From SHZI01 sp041396045 (GTDB taxonomy: Bacteria > Pseudomonadota > Gammaproteobacteria > Steroidobacterales > GCA-2729495), in the NCBI GenBank assembly GCA_041396045.1, contig JAWKZI010000006.1, positions 62,001-126,000 on the forward strand: 64,000 nt of DNA, read 5' to 3'. The translations under genes were made by a program, and so were the position numbers. Under the pieces are notes generated by a model that was not told the origin of the DNA, made no database searches, and saw nothing but the letters and a program-made list of their open reading frames with translations. Each line of letters begins with the position of its first letter. The first letter of the stretch is position 1. This document shows positions 53,420 to 62,406 of the stretch, one piece after another.

Positions 53420-54235
53420 TCAGCGAGGCCCGACTTCCGTACTTGATGGCCAGTAGTAGGAGTCTGGTCTGGATCGTGCGCCAAAGATGGCTTGCCCCAC
53501 GCGCACAACTGTCGCGCCTTCCTCAACGGCAATCTCGTAATCACCAGACATTCCCATCGACAGCTCGTCAAGTTCGATGCCGCCTGGCGCCTCCTGGCGC
53601 AACCTGTCCCGCAGTTCACGCAACTGCACGAAGCACTGGCGGACGCGATCCGTCTCGGCTGCCAACATCGCCAGCGTCATTAACCCACGTACTCGCAGGG
53701 CTGAAAACGCCGGGAGTGCCTGTATAAATGCAGCCACCTGGTCTGGTGGCAAGCCGTACTTGCTGGCTTCCCCCGATGTGTTGACTTGCACGTACACATC
53801 CAGGGCGCGACCTTCGGCTTGCAGGCGCCGCTCCAGCGCCTCGGCAATGCGCAGGCTGTCCAGTGCCTGGAACTCGGTGGCGAAGCGCGCCACCAGTTTG
53901 GCCTTGTTGGTCTGCAAGTGACCGATCACCGACCAGTGCAGATCCCTCAGATCTGCCATAGCTTCCCATTTTCGGTAGGCCTCCTGCGGCTTGTTCTCGC
54001 CAAGCTGCCGGCAGCCGGCCGCATAGGACAGGCGGATGCTCGCCTCATCCCTGGTTTTGCTCACGGGCAGCAGACGTGCGCCGGCCGGATCGCGTCCAAC
54101 GCGTATACAAGCCGCTGCCATACGTGCGTGGACGTCGGCGAGGTTCCGGCGAAAGTCATCTAGCGATACAGCCTGAGGCCATCGACCATGCTGATCGTGC
54201 AAAGTGGGTGTTTCCAGCGAGATGTCAGCATTCAC
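53420..54235 (-). CDS. yggS: PLP homeostasis protein, YggS/YBL036C family
   Basis: The product has about 271 residues from the GTG at 54235. The ATG at 54298 would add residues encoded by the direct repeat. Its TIM-barrel PLP site is LLPVSKTRD (lysine), followed by LGENKPQEAYRKWEAM, WSVIGHLQTNKAKLVA, VNTSGEASKYGLPPDQV and LSMGMSGDYEIAVEEGATVV. It binds pyridoxal phosphate in the cytoplasm and balances vitamin B6 and amino-acid pools. It has a 15–20 residue C-terminal extension beyond the usual AIFGAR end. The gene usually lies by proC or pilT; here it sits alone at the edge of the repeat-bounded segment. Confidence 0.92.
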   Translation of the reverse strand: MNADISLETPTLHDQHGRWPQAVSLDDFRRNLADVHARMAAACIRVGRDPAGARLLPVSKTRDEASIRLSYAAGCRQLGENKPQEAYRKWEAMADLRDLHWSVIGHLQTNKAKLVARFATEFQALDSLRIAEALERRLQAEGRALDVYVQVNTSGEASKYGLPPDQVAAFIQALPAFSALRVRGLMTLAMLAAETDRVRQCFVQLRELRDRLRQEAPGGIELDELSMGMSGDYEIAVEEGATVVRVGQAIFGARSRPDSYYWPSSTEVGPR

Positions 54236-54250
54236 GATGTAAGCCTCTAT

Positions 54251-54282
54251 TGGTCGACAGCAAAAGTAGCGCTCCGACACCA
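54251..54282 (+). repeat. 32-bp direct repeat, right copy
   Basis: Partner of 51445–51476 with 31 of 32 bases the same. It lies 16 bp upstream of the yggS GTG start. Confidence 0.9.
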
Positions 54283-54456
54283 AAGTACCGGTTTTCAAGT
54301 GCTTGCAGATGCTTCAAGCAATCGACTGGGAGTGATTCTGCGCCTTTCGCGATCTATAGACATCCGGCAATATATGATCCTGAGTCTGCGCAACAAGCGC
54401 ATTCAGCCTCCCGGTGAATACGAACTGCGGTAAACCCGCCTCTGAGGAACACAGTC

Positions 54457-55239
54457 ATGTCTGCCTTGCGCACTCTCTCCGCGATCCTGCTGCTTGTTCT
54501 CTTTCAGACGAGCACTGGCCTGGCCGCCGACAGTCCGACGGTACTCATCACCGGGTCGAGCCGTGGTATCGGTCTGGAGCTCGCCCGCCAGTACGCCGAG
54601 CGTGGCTGGCATGTGATCGCCACGGCCAGGACGCCAGGCAAGGCCAAGGCCCTGCAAGAGATTGCCAGCCGCCATCCGAATGTCACGCTGGAAGCGTTGG
54701 ACGTGACTAACCACGCGCAGATCGACGCGCTGGCGAAGAAATACCAGGGCAAGCCCATCGACGTGCTGCTCAACAACGCCGGTATTTCCGGCGCCGACGA
54801 GATGGGTAGCTTCGGCCACCTCGATTATGCGGTGTACAACAAGGTCCATGCAGTCAATGTCATCGGGCCGCTGAAGATGGCGGAGGCGTTTCTGCCGAAC
54901 GTGGCGGCGAGCCAGCAGAAGAAGATCATCAACATCACCAGCACGGAGGGCTCTATCGGGTCGGTCAAGACCAGGGGCGGCAGCTATTTTTACCGTTCAA
55001 GCAAGGCCGCGCTGAACATGGCGATGCGCTCCCTGTCGCTAGACCTCAAACGCCAGGGCATCACCGTCGGACTCGTGTCACCCGGATTCGTAAAGGATGA
55101 CTTCACGAAGGGTATCGACCTGCCAATCATGATCACGCCCCAGGAGAGTGCCGCGGCGGTGATCAAGGTGATTGATGACTACGATCTTGCGAAGACCGGC
55201 ACCTTCATACGTCACACCGGCGCCGGGGCGCCCTGGTAG
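54457..55239 (+). CDS. Short-chain dehydrogenase with an export signal
   Basis: The protein has 260 residues. A signal peptide (MSALRTLSAILLLVLFQTST, cut near GLAAD) precedes a classical SDR: TVLITGSSRGIGLELARQYA (nucleotide site), NNAG in VLLNNAGISG, INITSTEGSIGSV (catalytic Ser) and YFYRSSKAALNMA (YxxxK). It would reduce a carbonyl or oxidise an alcohol using NAD(P). Export is unusual, since the cofactor is cytoplasmic; the leader may instead be a membrane anchor. Substrate unknown. GAGGAA precedes the start. Confidence 0.87.
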   Translation: MSALRTLSAILLLVLFQTSTGLAADSPTVLITGSSRGIGLELARQYAERGWHVIATARTPGKAKALQEIASRHPNVTLEALDVTNHAQIDALAKKYQGKPIDVLLNNAGISGADEMGSFGHLDYAVYNKVHAVNVIGPLKMAEAFLPNVAASQQKKIINITSTEGSIGSVKTRGGSYFYRSSKAALNMAMRSLSLDLKRQGITVGLVSPGFVKDDFTKGIDLPIMITPQESAAAVIKVIDDYDLAKTGTFIRHTGAGAPW

Positions 55240-55282
55240 GGCGGCTGGCGATCACCAGCAGCACTGCCACGTAAGCAGACAC

Positions 55283-55729
55283 ATGGCCAACGCACAGCAG
55301 AAGCCGTCGGCCGGCGCTGCTCCTGACCAGAACCCGTTGCTCCATGAAACCGAGCGTCGCAACGAGGTGCTGGTGCGCAGTTTCTGCGCGGCCTGGTCCG
55401 CAATGGACCCGGACGCGATCGTCAGCCACCTCGATGAGGAGTGCATCTACCAGATCTACGAAGGCGGTCCCGTCAGGCACGGCGTGCAGGAAATCCACAC
55501 GACGCTGACACAGTTCATGACGCGCTGGCGCTCGATCGAGTTCCGCGTGTTCCGCCTGGCGTCACTCGGGTCTTTCGTGATCCACGAACGCTGCGAGCTC
55601 TACACGGGTCGTGAAGGCCAGGCGGACTGGGAATTCAACGTGACTGGCACGCTGTGGATCCCGAACGGCAAGATCCGGCACTGGCGCGACGACAGCCTGC
55701 CCGGCGCCCGGCAGATATTTACTCGATGA
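55283..55729 (+). CDS. SnoaL-like/limonene-epoxide-hydrolase-fold protein
   Basis: The protein has 148 residues from the ATG at 55283. It has a cone-shaped NTF2-like fold: VLVRSFCAAWSAMDPDAIVS, HLDEECIYQIYEGGPVRHGV, FRVFRLASLGSFVIHERCEL and WEFNVTGTLWIPNGKIRHWR. The Arg–Asp pairs (RHWRDD) resemble the limonene-1,2-epoxide hydrolase active site. The substrate is unknown. It lies 43 bp after the SDR and may be co-transcribed with it. Confidence 0.8.
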   Translation: MANAQQKPSAGAAPDQNPLLHETERRNEVLVRSFCAAWSAMDPDAIVSHLDEECIYQIYEGGPVRHGVQEIHTTLTQFMTRWRSIEFRVFRLASLGSFVIHERCELYTGREGQADWEFNVTGTLWIPNGKIRHWRDDSLPGARQIFTR

Positions 55730-55886
55730 ATGTACGAAATCAGAGCTACGGGCGAGACTGCGCAAGTCTGGATTGAGATCGTGACCTGCCGCGTGAGGTA
55801 AATCGTGCCGGCATTTCGACGTTCAGGCCGATACGCACCCGGCAACCTGTAGCCTCGCCTACAATACGGGTTATGGGAAACGTGTC

Positions 55887-56543
55887 GTGACCATGCCCGA
55901 GCTGCACATCAAGCGGTACCTGATCACCGGTCTGCTGGCCATTATCCCGGCGTGGATCACCTGGGTGGTCTTCAAGTTCGTGTTCACCCTGCTGGCGGGA
56001 TTCGGCGCGCCGCTGGTGACCACGATCATCGAACTGATCGGCGTCGGCTCGCCCGCCGCGGCGCGTGCGCTCCACCGCGACTGGGTCGTATCGATCCTGG
56101 CGTTCATACTCACCATCCTCGCCTTGTACCTGCTCGGTTGGCTATCGACGCACGTCATCGGGCGACGCGTCCTCGGATGGATTGATCGGCTGCTGGAACG
56201 ACTGCCACTGGTGCAGACCATCTACGGCGGTGTCAAGAAGCTGTTGGCACTCATGCAGACCAACCCAGGCAACACGCAGCGCGTGGTATTAATCGAATTT
56301 CCGTCGCCACCATTGAAAGCGATTGGCTTCGTGACCCGCACGTTCCGCGATGCCACCGGACGCGAGATTGCTGCCGTTTACGTGCCGACTACTCCCAATC
56401 CCACAAGCGGCTACCTCACCATAGTGCAAACCGATCGCCTCATCCCGACCGACTGGAGCATGGATCAGGCGATGGCCTTTATCGTGTCGGGCGGTGCGGT
56501 TGGACCGGATCGTTTTCCGGACGTGGAACGTGGTAAGCCCTGA
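55887..56543 (+). CDS. DUF502 family membrane protein
   Basis: The protein has 218 residues from the GTG at 55887. Two transmembrane regions (LITGLLAIIPAWITWVVFKF and WVVSILAFILTILALYLLGW) are followed by a soluble part with the family sequences LLERLPLVQTIYGGVKKLLA, RVVLIEFPSPPLKAIGFVTR and VPTTPNPTSGYLTIV. The role of DUF502 proteins is not well established. A −10-like TACAAT lies at 55860–55865. The first 180 bp including this region are duplicated at 62220–62397. Confidence 0.9.
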   Translation: MTMPELHIKRYLITGLLAIIPAWITWVVFKFVFTLLAGFGAPLVTTIIELIGVGSPAAARALHRDWVVSILAFILTILALYLLGWLSTHVIGRRVLGWIDRLLERLPLVQTIYGGVKKLLALMQTNPGNTQRVVLIEFPSPPLKAIGFVTRTFRDATGREIAAVYVPTTPNPTSGYLTIVQTDRLIPTDWSMDQAMAFIVSGGAVGPDRFPDVERGKP

Positions 56544-56627
56544 AACGAACCCGCGGTACCTGCTCATCAGTTCTACATGCAGTGCTCGCTGGCTCGAACC
56601 TGAATTTACATCCGGAGGTACAGGACC

Positions 56628-57316
56628 ATGACAGGCGAAAACCAGATCCCCGATTACATCACTCGCGCTATTGTCAGCGAGCGGCGCCCGGACCGGGATA
56701 CGGCGCGCGATGCCGGCCGCCGGCCGGCGGAGGTGCTGGCATTTTTTGCTGTCAAGCCGGGCCAGCGGGTCGCAGAACTGAATGGGGGCTGGGGCTACTT
56801 TAGCGGGCTGTTGTCTGAAGTCGTCGGAGATGCCGGCAAGGTGTATGCCCATACGACCGAAGCCAGCATGAAGCGCTGGAACGGCAACCCCATCGCCAAG
56901 CGCATCGAGAAATACGGCATCGACAACATCGAGCCGGTGGTCGGAACCATGGATGCGCCTGGTCTTCCGGCGGGGCTTGACGCTGTTTTCATGATCATGA
57001 CCTACCACGATGCGGTGTGGAGCGGCGCCGATCGTCCCGCCATGAATCAGGCTATTTTCACGGCGCTCAAACCGGGTGGAACGCTGGCATCATCGACCAT
57101 CATGCCCAGCCCGGCCGCGGTACCGACGATTGTCATGGCCTTCATCGTATCGAGAAGCACATCGTCGTCGACGAGATCACGGCGGCCGGCTTCGAACTTG
57201 CGGCGGAAAGCGACGTATTGGAGCACCCTGAGGATCCGTGCACCGAAGAGGTTCATCAAAAACGTATTCGCGATCGCACCCATCGCTTTGTTTTGCGGTT
57301 TCTGAAGCCACGGTAG
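56628..57316 (+). CDS. Class I methyltransferase-fold protein (one frameshift)
   Basis: From ATG 56628 the core is PAEVLAFFAVKPGQRVAELN, GGWGYFSGLLSEVVG (modified motif I) and DAVFMIMTYHDAVW. The frame breaks at 57086, where GGTLG should be followed by IIDHHAQPGRGTDD; one G is missing. The corrected product has 229 residues and ends RIRDRTHRFVLRFLKPR. It is a paralogue of the lipoprotein at 12527–13429 (shared YHD motif and C-terminus). Predicted SAM-binding, target unknown. Confidence 0.82.
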
Positions 57317-57470
57317 GACTTCGCGCGCAAAGCTCACGTCCTGCCGGGCACCTCCGGGCACACGCCAACCGCATCGCTACGGACAACTCTCTTCGTGGTT
57401 TGAACGGGAACCTTTCCCGAGGCTGTTGCATCTTGATGTAACAACCACAGCCATTGACTGAGAGCCTGAA

Positions 57471-58973
57471 ATGGATACGACGAAGAATGTTCTTGCGGCA
57501 TTGAGCTGCAGCATTGCGCTGCTATTGGTCGCTTGCGGCAGCGATAACAACGCACCGGCCAACCCTGCAACACCGCCACCAGATACCCACGCTGGCGCAC
57601 GTGGTGGTGGTGTAGCTGGTGAAATCATCGGGCCAAAAACCGCAAGCGCGGCTGGCGAGGAATTGATCCGGCAAGGGCAGAACATTTTCCGCTACTGGAC
57701 CTTTGGTGACGAACAACAGTGGACGGATCAGCTAAAAATGAACACGGTCATCGAGAGTGCCGTCGATCCGGCCCTGGCGCTGGCCGTAGGCCTCAAGGTC
57801 GACATGGATGCCTTGCCGCCCGCCGTGGTAAATGGCGTTCTCGACGGTAGCATCCCGCTGAACGATCCGCAGACCACGCTGGCATTGATACAGTTGAACG
57901 CCGTTGTCGGGATCAAGGGAACCGTTTCAAAGGGCAGTGACGACAAGCTTCACCTGGATCGCGTCGGCATCACCTGCGCGCTATGTCACTCGACCGTCGA
58001 CAACGCGGGGCACGCCGCGAATCCGAATATCCCTCAGGGCATCGGGCATCGTCTGGACGGCTGGGCGAACCGTGACCTGAACCCCGGAGCCATCATCGCG
58101 CTGTCACCAGCCGTGGCGAGCAGCGCGAGCGCGGTCATCTACAACTCCTGGGGTCCCGGCAAGTACGACCCGCGCTTCAATGTTGACGGCAAAGACGAAG
58201 CTGCACCGGTTATCCCCCCTGTGTTCGGGCTGGACAACGTTCACAGCGCAATCTTTACCGGTGACGGTTCGGAACTGGCTTACTGGAACCGTTACGTCGG
58301 CGTTACCCAGATGGGAGGCCAGGGTGTGTTCGCCGATCCGCGGCTGCCTGATCTCTTGCAGAATGCTGGCAACCCGATCAACCGTGATCAGCGGGGGGAC
58401 GGCCTGGATTGCGTGGCCAACATTGAGCTGGCTGCCGGCTCCGGTACCGGCGGGCCAGACGGCACCACGATAACGGTTCCCGTCAATAACATCGAAAGTA
58501 ACGGCAAAACCGATTGCGTCAGCAATTATCTGCCGGCCCTGCAGGCCTATCAGCTGTCAATTGCTGCTCCAGGGCTGGACGTCATTGAGAATAACCAGGG
58601 CATGCAGGACTTCGCTGATGCACCTGGATTGCCAACATACTTTGACGCAGTCGCTGCCGAACGCGGCGCGATGCTGTTCAGTGGCAAGGCTACTTGCAGC
58701 ACCTGCCACACTGGCGCCGTGTTCACGGATGCCAATGACACCTTGCACGATGTAAATGCAACTGCCTCTGCCGATCCTGACTACGTGGAACGGTCAGCGT
58801 CGAGAAGCTGGCGTACCTCGCCGCTGCCCGGGGTGTGGACACATCCACCGTACTTCCACGACGGATCCGCAGCGACGCTCGAGGATGCAGTAGGCCGGTA
58901 TAACGACAAACTGCAACTGGCGCTCACACCGGCGGAGCAGCGGGATCTGGCGGAATATCTGAAGTCGCTGTAG
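57471..58973 (+). CDS. Di-haem c-type cytochrome lipoprotein
   Basis: The protein has 500 residues. Signal sequence with lipobox LLVAC (Cys about 22). Two haem motifs are present: CALCHS (about residue 167) and CSTCHTGAVF (about 408). The second half, with FAERG-like AAERGAMLFSGKATCS and WRTSPLPGVWTHPPYFHDGS, follows the MauG/cytochrome c peroxidase superfamily, but the first domain is longer and glycine-rich. It is likely an outer-facing periplasmic oxidoreductase or peroxidase. Its role is unknown. A strong fold-back sequence follows its stop. Confidence 0.85.
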   Translation: MDTTKNVLAALSCSIALLLVACGSDNNAPANPATPPPDTHAGARGGGVAGEIIGPKTASAAGEELIRQGQNIFRYWTFGDEQQWTDQLKMNTVIESAVDPALALAVGLKVDMDALPPAVVNGVLDGSIPLNDPQTTLALIQLNAVVGIKGTVSKGSDDKLHLDRVGITCALCHSTVDNAGHAANPNIPQGIGHRLDGWANRDLNPGAIIALSPAVASSASAVIYNSWGPGKYDPRFNVDGKDEAAPVIPPVFGLDNVHSAIFTGDGSELAYWNRYVGVTQMGGQGVFADPRLPDLLQNAGNPINRDQRGDGLDCVANIELAAGSGTGGPDGTTITVPVNNIESNGKTDCVSNYLPALQAYQLSIAAPGLDVIENNQGMQDFADAPGLPTYFDAVAAERGAMLFSGKATCSTCHTGAVFTDANDTLHDVNATASADPDYVERSASRSWRTSPLPGVWTHPPYFHDGSAATLEDAVGRYNDKLQLALTPAEQRDLAEYLKSL

Positions 58974-58982
58974 CGCTATAGC

Positions 58983-59070
58983 GTTGTATGAGGCGCGGCG
59001 GTGATCAGCGCCGCGTCCGTCGCGCAAGCGACGCATGGACGGAAGCCAACAGAATGACGCTTTGTACAAC
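58983..59070 (+). repeat. Fold-back sequence after the cytochrome gene
   Basis: Outer arms GTTGTA (58983) and TACAAC (59065) enclose two hairpins: CGCGGCG/CGCCGCG around an 8-nt loop (58994–59015) and CGTCGC-GCAA-GCGACG (59018–59033). It fills most of the gap between two genes on the same strand. There is no T-run, so it is not a simple terminator. Confidence 0.55.
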
Positions 59071-59093
59071 ATTCAAGCAGCGATAATCGCTAG

Positions 59094-60815
59094 ATGTGGC
59101 TGCTCAAGCTCAACCGCACTCCACGCCTGATCCTGATATGCGTCCTCCTCGGCGTGGTCGGAGCTGTCGGCGCACAACTGTTTCTGCTGTTGTTGCACCT
59201 CATGGATACCTATGTCCTGAGTTCCATCGGTCGCTATCAAACGATTTCTGTCCAGGCAGCGCATGCAATGAGTACGCCGCCGGAGCCCTTCAGCCACTGG
59301 TACTGGTGGATTCCGGTTTCCACGACACTTGGTGGACTGGTCGCAGGCCTGTTGATTTACACACTTGCACCCGAGACCGAAGGCCACGGGACCGACGCCA
59401 CGTTGATTGCGTTTCATCGCAACAACGGGCGCATGCGCGCACGGGTGCCGCTGGTCAAGACCATTGTCAGCGCGATTACCATTGGCAGCGGCGGCTCGGG
59501 CGGGCGTGAGGGGCCGACTGCACAGATCGCGTCGGGGGCGGGTGCGATTGTTGGCCAGGTTTTCAGGCTGCCCGACGAAGAGCGGCGCATCGTCATCCTG
59601 ATAGGTATGGCGGCAGGACTCTCGGCAATTTTCAAGAGTCCGCTCGGTACCGCGATATTCGCGGTCGAGATTCTGTATTCGGGCATGGCCTTCGAGGGTG
59701 GCGCACTTATCTATACGCTGATATCTGCCTCGGTCGCATACTCGATTACCGGCGCATTCTCCGGCTACACACCGCTGTTCCTGTTGCACCCGGACAGCCG
59801 GTCCCTTGTACCTCTGGATCTCGTCTGGTTCAGTCTGCTCGGCGTGCTCGCGGGGGGCCTCGGCGCGCTCATGCCGGCAGCCTATTACCGCATCCGCGAT
59901 GGTTTTGCAGCGCTCGCAGTCCCCCGCTATATCAAGCCAGCAATCGGTGGTCTTGTCGTCGGCCTTATCGGTGTTGCCGTCCCGCCGATCATCGGTGGTG
60001 GCTACGGTTACATGCAATTCGTCCTGCCGGGTAGTTCCGGGTTCGGCGTGGGGCTGCTGCTGTTGCTTACGTTCGGCAAGATTCTGACATTGTCGCTATC
60101 GGTTGGCTCGGGTGGCTCCGGCGGCGTTTTCGGTCCGACGCTGTACATCGGTGTCATGTTCGGCGCGGCCTTCGCGGCGCTGCTGCACCTGTTTCACGTC
60201 AACATCGATAGCACCTGGCTCGCCGTCGTTGGCATGGCCGCGGTTTTTGCCGGCGCCGCGCGTGTGCCGATTGCCGCAATGGTTATGGTGATCGAAATGA
60301 CCGGCGGTTTTCAGCTCATCATGCCGAGTATGCTGGCCGTCGCACTCGCTTTCATTGTGCAGCTCACGCTGACCCGGCACGCAAAACACCCGACAATCTA
60401 CGAAGCACAGACGCTGACGCCAGCGGACAGTCCGGTGTACCATGATCTCTTCTACCAGACTGCAGCCGAGCTGCTGCGCCGGCAACAGGTACATCTGGAC
60501 CAGAACATACTCAGGAGCGAGTTGCAGTCCGCGCTTGATCGAGGTGAGGGCGTATCGTTGCGCTACAGCACGGAACGGCTCTACAGAATCGAAATGCCAG
60601 CCGGATCGCCGGTGGCTGGCCGGGAGGTCCGCTCGTTGGGACTGGCCGATATCGGTGCACTGATCGTCGGCGTGATTCGTGGGGAAAGTGAAATTGTCCC
60701 GCATGGCGGTACGAAATTGCAGGTTGGGGACGGTTTGCTGGTCGCGACCTCCAAAGAAGCGATCGATCAATTTCGTGCCCTGATTGCACCGCCCAAGACT
60801 GGTAGCGAACAGTAA
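59094..60815 (+). CDS. ClC-type chloride channel/transporter with TrkA-C domain
   Basis: The protein has 573 residues and about ten or more membrane helices. The anion-path motifs are TIGSGGSGGREGPTAQIASG (GSGGS and GREGP with the gating Glu) and SVGSGGSGGVFGPTL (GGxFGP). AGAARVPIAAMVMVIEMTGG is also typical. The C-terminus (VAGREVRSLGLADIGALIVG, VGDGLLVATSKEAIDQF) is a TrkA-C regulatory domain and not the CBS pair seen in other ClCs. It moves Cl− either as a channel or as a Cl−/H+ exchanger; the second, internal Glu of exchangers was not clear to me. Confidence 0.92.
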   Translation: MWLLKLNRTPRLILICVLLGVVGAVGAQLFLLLLHLMDTYVLSSIGRYQTISVQAAHAMSTPPEPFSHWYWWIPVSTTLGGLVAGLLIYTLAPETEGHGTDATLIAFHRNNGRMRARVPLVKTIVSAITIGSGGSGGREGPTAQIASGAGAIVGQVFRLPDEERRIVILIGMAAGLSAIFKSPLGTAIFAVEILYSGMAFEGGALIYTLISASVAYSITGAFSGYTPLFLLHPDSRSLVPLDLVWFSLLGVLAGGLGALMPAAYYRIRDGFAALAVPRYIKPAIGGLVVGLIGVAVPPIIGGGYGYMQFVLPGSSGFGVGLLLLLTFGKILTLSLSVGSGGSGGVFGPTLYIGVMFGAAFAALLHLFHVNIDSTWLAVVGMAAVFAGAARVPIAAMVMVIEMTGGFQLIMPSMLAVALAFIVQLTLTRHAKHPTIYEAQTLTPADSPVYHDLFYQTAAELLRRQQVHLDQNILRSELQSALDRGEGVSLRYSTERLYRIEMPAGSPVAGREVRSLGLADIGALIVGVIRGESEIVPHGGTKLQVGDGLLVATSKEAIDQFRALIAPPKTGSEQ

Positions 60816-60899
60816 ACCGCCGACGCCGGGAATGTTGTATGCGGAAATCCGAATGTCGACGACACCATCCGTCGCCTCAAGGTCTTTTGGGAGAATCTC

Positions 60900-62222
60900 A
60901 TGTTTGACAATCTACTGATTTCTTCAGCGCGATTGATGACGCCGGTAATTGCAATGGCACTCGCCAGCTGCTCACCGCCATCCACGCCTGCTCCGACATC
61001 CACGACCGGGCAGACCGGCACCAATACCACGAAGCTTCAGCATGCTGTCGTGCTGGATGGCCTTGATAACCCCTGGGACATGGCGTTTCTCGAAGACGGC
61101 ACGATGTTGTTCACCGAGAAGTGCAAGGGACTCTCTGTGCGCATGCCCTCGGGTGATGTGAAGGCCCTGCTGGGCATGGGTGGCTCCGAAGGCTATGCCT
61201 CTACAGCTGAGGATCTTTTCTGCGACGGGCAGGCCGGCATGATGGGGGTCGCCTTTGATCCGGACTTTGCCGACAACCGCCGCATCTATGTTTATTCGAC
61301 CTCCAACAAGTCGGATCCGCATACCAATCGGCTGATGCGCTTTGTCGTGAACAAGGATTTCACGGGAGTTTCAGAGCGTACCGATATCGTCGATGACATA
61401 CCCTACAAGATGGCCCCAAGCGATCATCCGTTTGGCGCGTCGGGCACACATAACGGTGGCCGGGTACGGTTCAGTCCGAACGACGGTCTGTTGTTCCTGA
61501 CCACTGGCGACAACCACCACGGCGAGTTGCCCCAAAGCCCGACACTCATGGGCGGCAAGGTGCTGCGCATCGACACAGACGGCAAGGCGGCGCCTGGCAA
61601 CAATCCGCCCAAAGGCTTTGATCCGCGGATCTACACCTACGGGCACCGGAATGTGCAAGGCATCGCGTTTCAGCCGGGAACAGGCACGCCGGTCGTAGCG
61701 GAACATGGGCCATGGCATTCCGACGAGATCACCGTGCTGTCGAATGGCGGAAACGGGGGCTGGGATCCGCGGCCCAACATGGCCGGTCGTGGCGACTATC
61801 CGGACGACTATTGCGGATACTCTCCGAACCAGATGGAAGGCATGAATCGCTTCCAGCGGGCGGCCTACATGCCGATGACTGACTTCAAGACCTACCCGGA
61901 CGCAATGCCGCCGATCTGGAATAACAATGGCTGGTCCCAGGGCCTGTCTTCGGCCGCTTTCCTTCAGGGCAATCAGTGGGGCGAATGGGATGGCGCGCTG
62001 GTCATCGGCTACATGGGGATAGGGTTCGCTGGTACACCTATAGGCCAGCGCATCGACGTGCTCCAGCTTTCCGCTGACGACACATCCGTGGTCGATGCCA
62101 CCAGGATGACGCTGCCGATGGAACCTGGCCGCTTCCGGTCACTGGTCCTGGGACCAGACGGCAGTCTCTATGCTGCGGTGGACGAAGGAATGATCTACAA
62201 GCTCACGCCGGGGAAACAATAG
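60900..62222 (+). CDS. Soluble aldose/glucose-sorbosone dehydrogenase-type lipoprotein
   Basis: The protein has 440 residues; GGGAGA lies before the ATG at 60900. Lipobox LASC (Cys about 22) is followed by a low-complexity linker. A six-bladed propeller then follows: LDGLDNPWDMAFLEDGTMLF, GMMGVAFDPDFADNRRIYVY, HNGGRVRFSPNDGLLFLTTG, YTYGHRNVQGIAFQPGTGTP and VAEHGPWHSDEITVLSNGGN. These match PQQ-dependent soluble aldose dehydrogenases (YliI type), with the catalytic His in THNGGR. It would oxidise sugars or alcohols in the periplasm. No PQQ synthesis genes are in the window. Confidence 0.88.
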   Translation: MFDNLLISSARLMTPVIAMALASCSPPSTPAPTSTTGQTGTNTTKLQHAVVLDGLDNPWDMAFLEDGTMLFTEKCKGLSVRMPSGDVKALLGMGGSEGYASTAEDLFCDGQAGMMGVAFDPDFADNRRIYVYSTSNKSDPHTNRLMRFVVNKDFTGVSERTDIVDDIPYKMAPSDHPFGASGTHNGGRVRFSPNDGLLFLTTGDNHHGELPQSPTLMGGKVLRIDTDGKAAPGNNPPKGFDPRIYTYGHRNVQGIAFQPGTGTPVVAEHGPWHSDEITVLSNGGNGGWDPRPNMAGRGDYPDDYCGYSPNQMEGMNRFQRAAYMPMTDFKTYPDAMPPIWNNNGWSQGLSSAAFLQGNQWGEWDGALVIGYMGIGFAGTPIGQRIDVLQLSADDTSVVDATRMTLPMEPGRFRSLVLGPDGSLYAAVDEGMIYKLTPGKQ

Positions 62223-62397
62223 CCTCGCCTGCAATGCGGGTTATGGAGAACGCGTTGTGACCATGCCCGGGCTGCACATCAAACGGTACCTGATCACCGG
62301 CCTGCTTGTGATTGTTCCGGCGTGGATCACCCGGATGGTCTTCAAGCCCGTGTTCACGCTGCTGGCGGGATTCGGCGCGCCGCTGGTGACCGTGCTC
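62220..62397 (+). pseudogene. Truncated duplicate of the DUF502 gene start
   Basis: About 178 bp match 55850–56027, including the upstream leader, the GTG start and the first some 45 codons (HIKRYLITGLLVIVPAWITR). The copy stops at CTGGTGACCGTGCTC, and the −10-like TACAAT of the original is TGCAAT here. The rest of the gene is absent. It begins at the TAG stop of the preceding gene. Confidence 0.85.
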
Positions 62398-62406
62398 AAG
62401 GCAGCC

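Noticed and set aside
59073..60017. 314-codon minus-strand frame over the ClC gene
   Set aside because: Antisense to a membrane-protein gene; charged low-complexity composition and no recognised domain.
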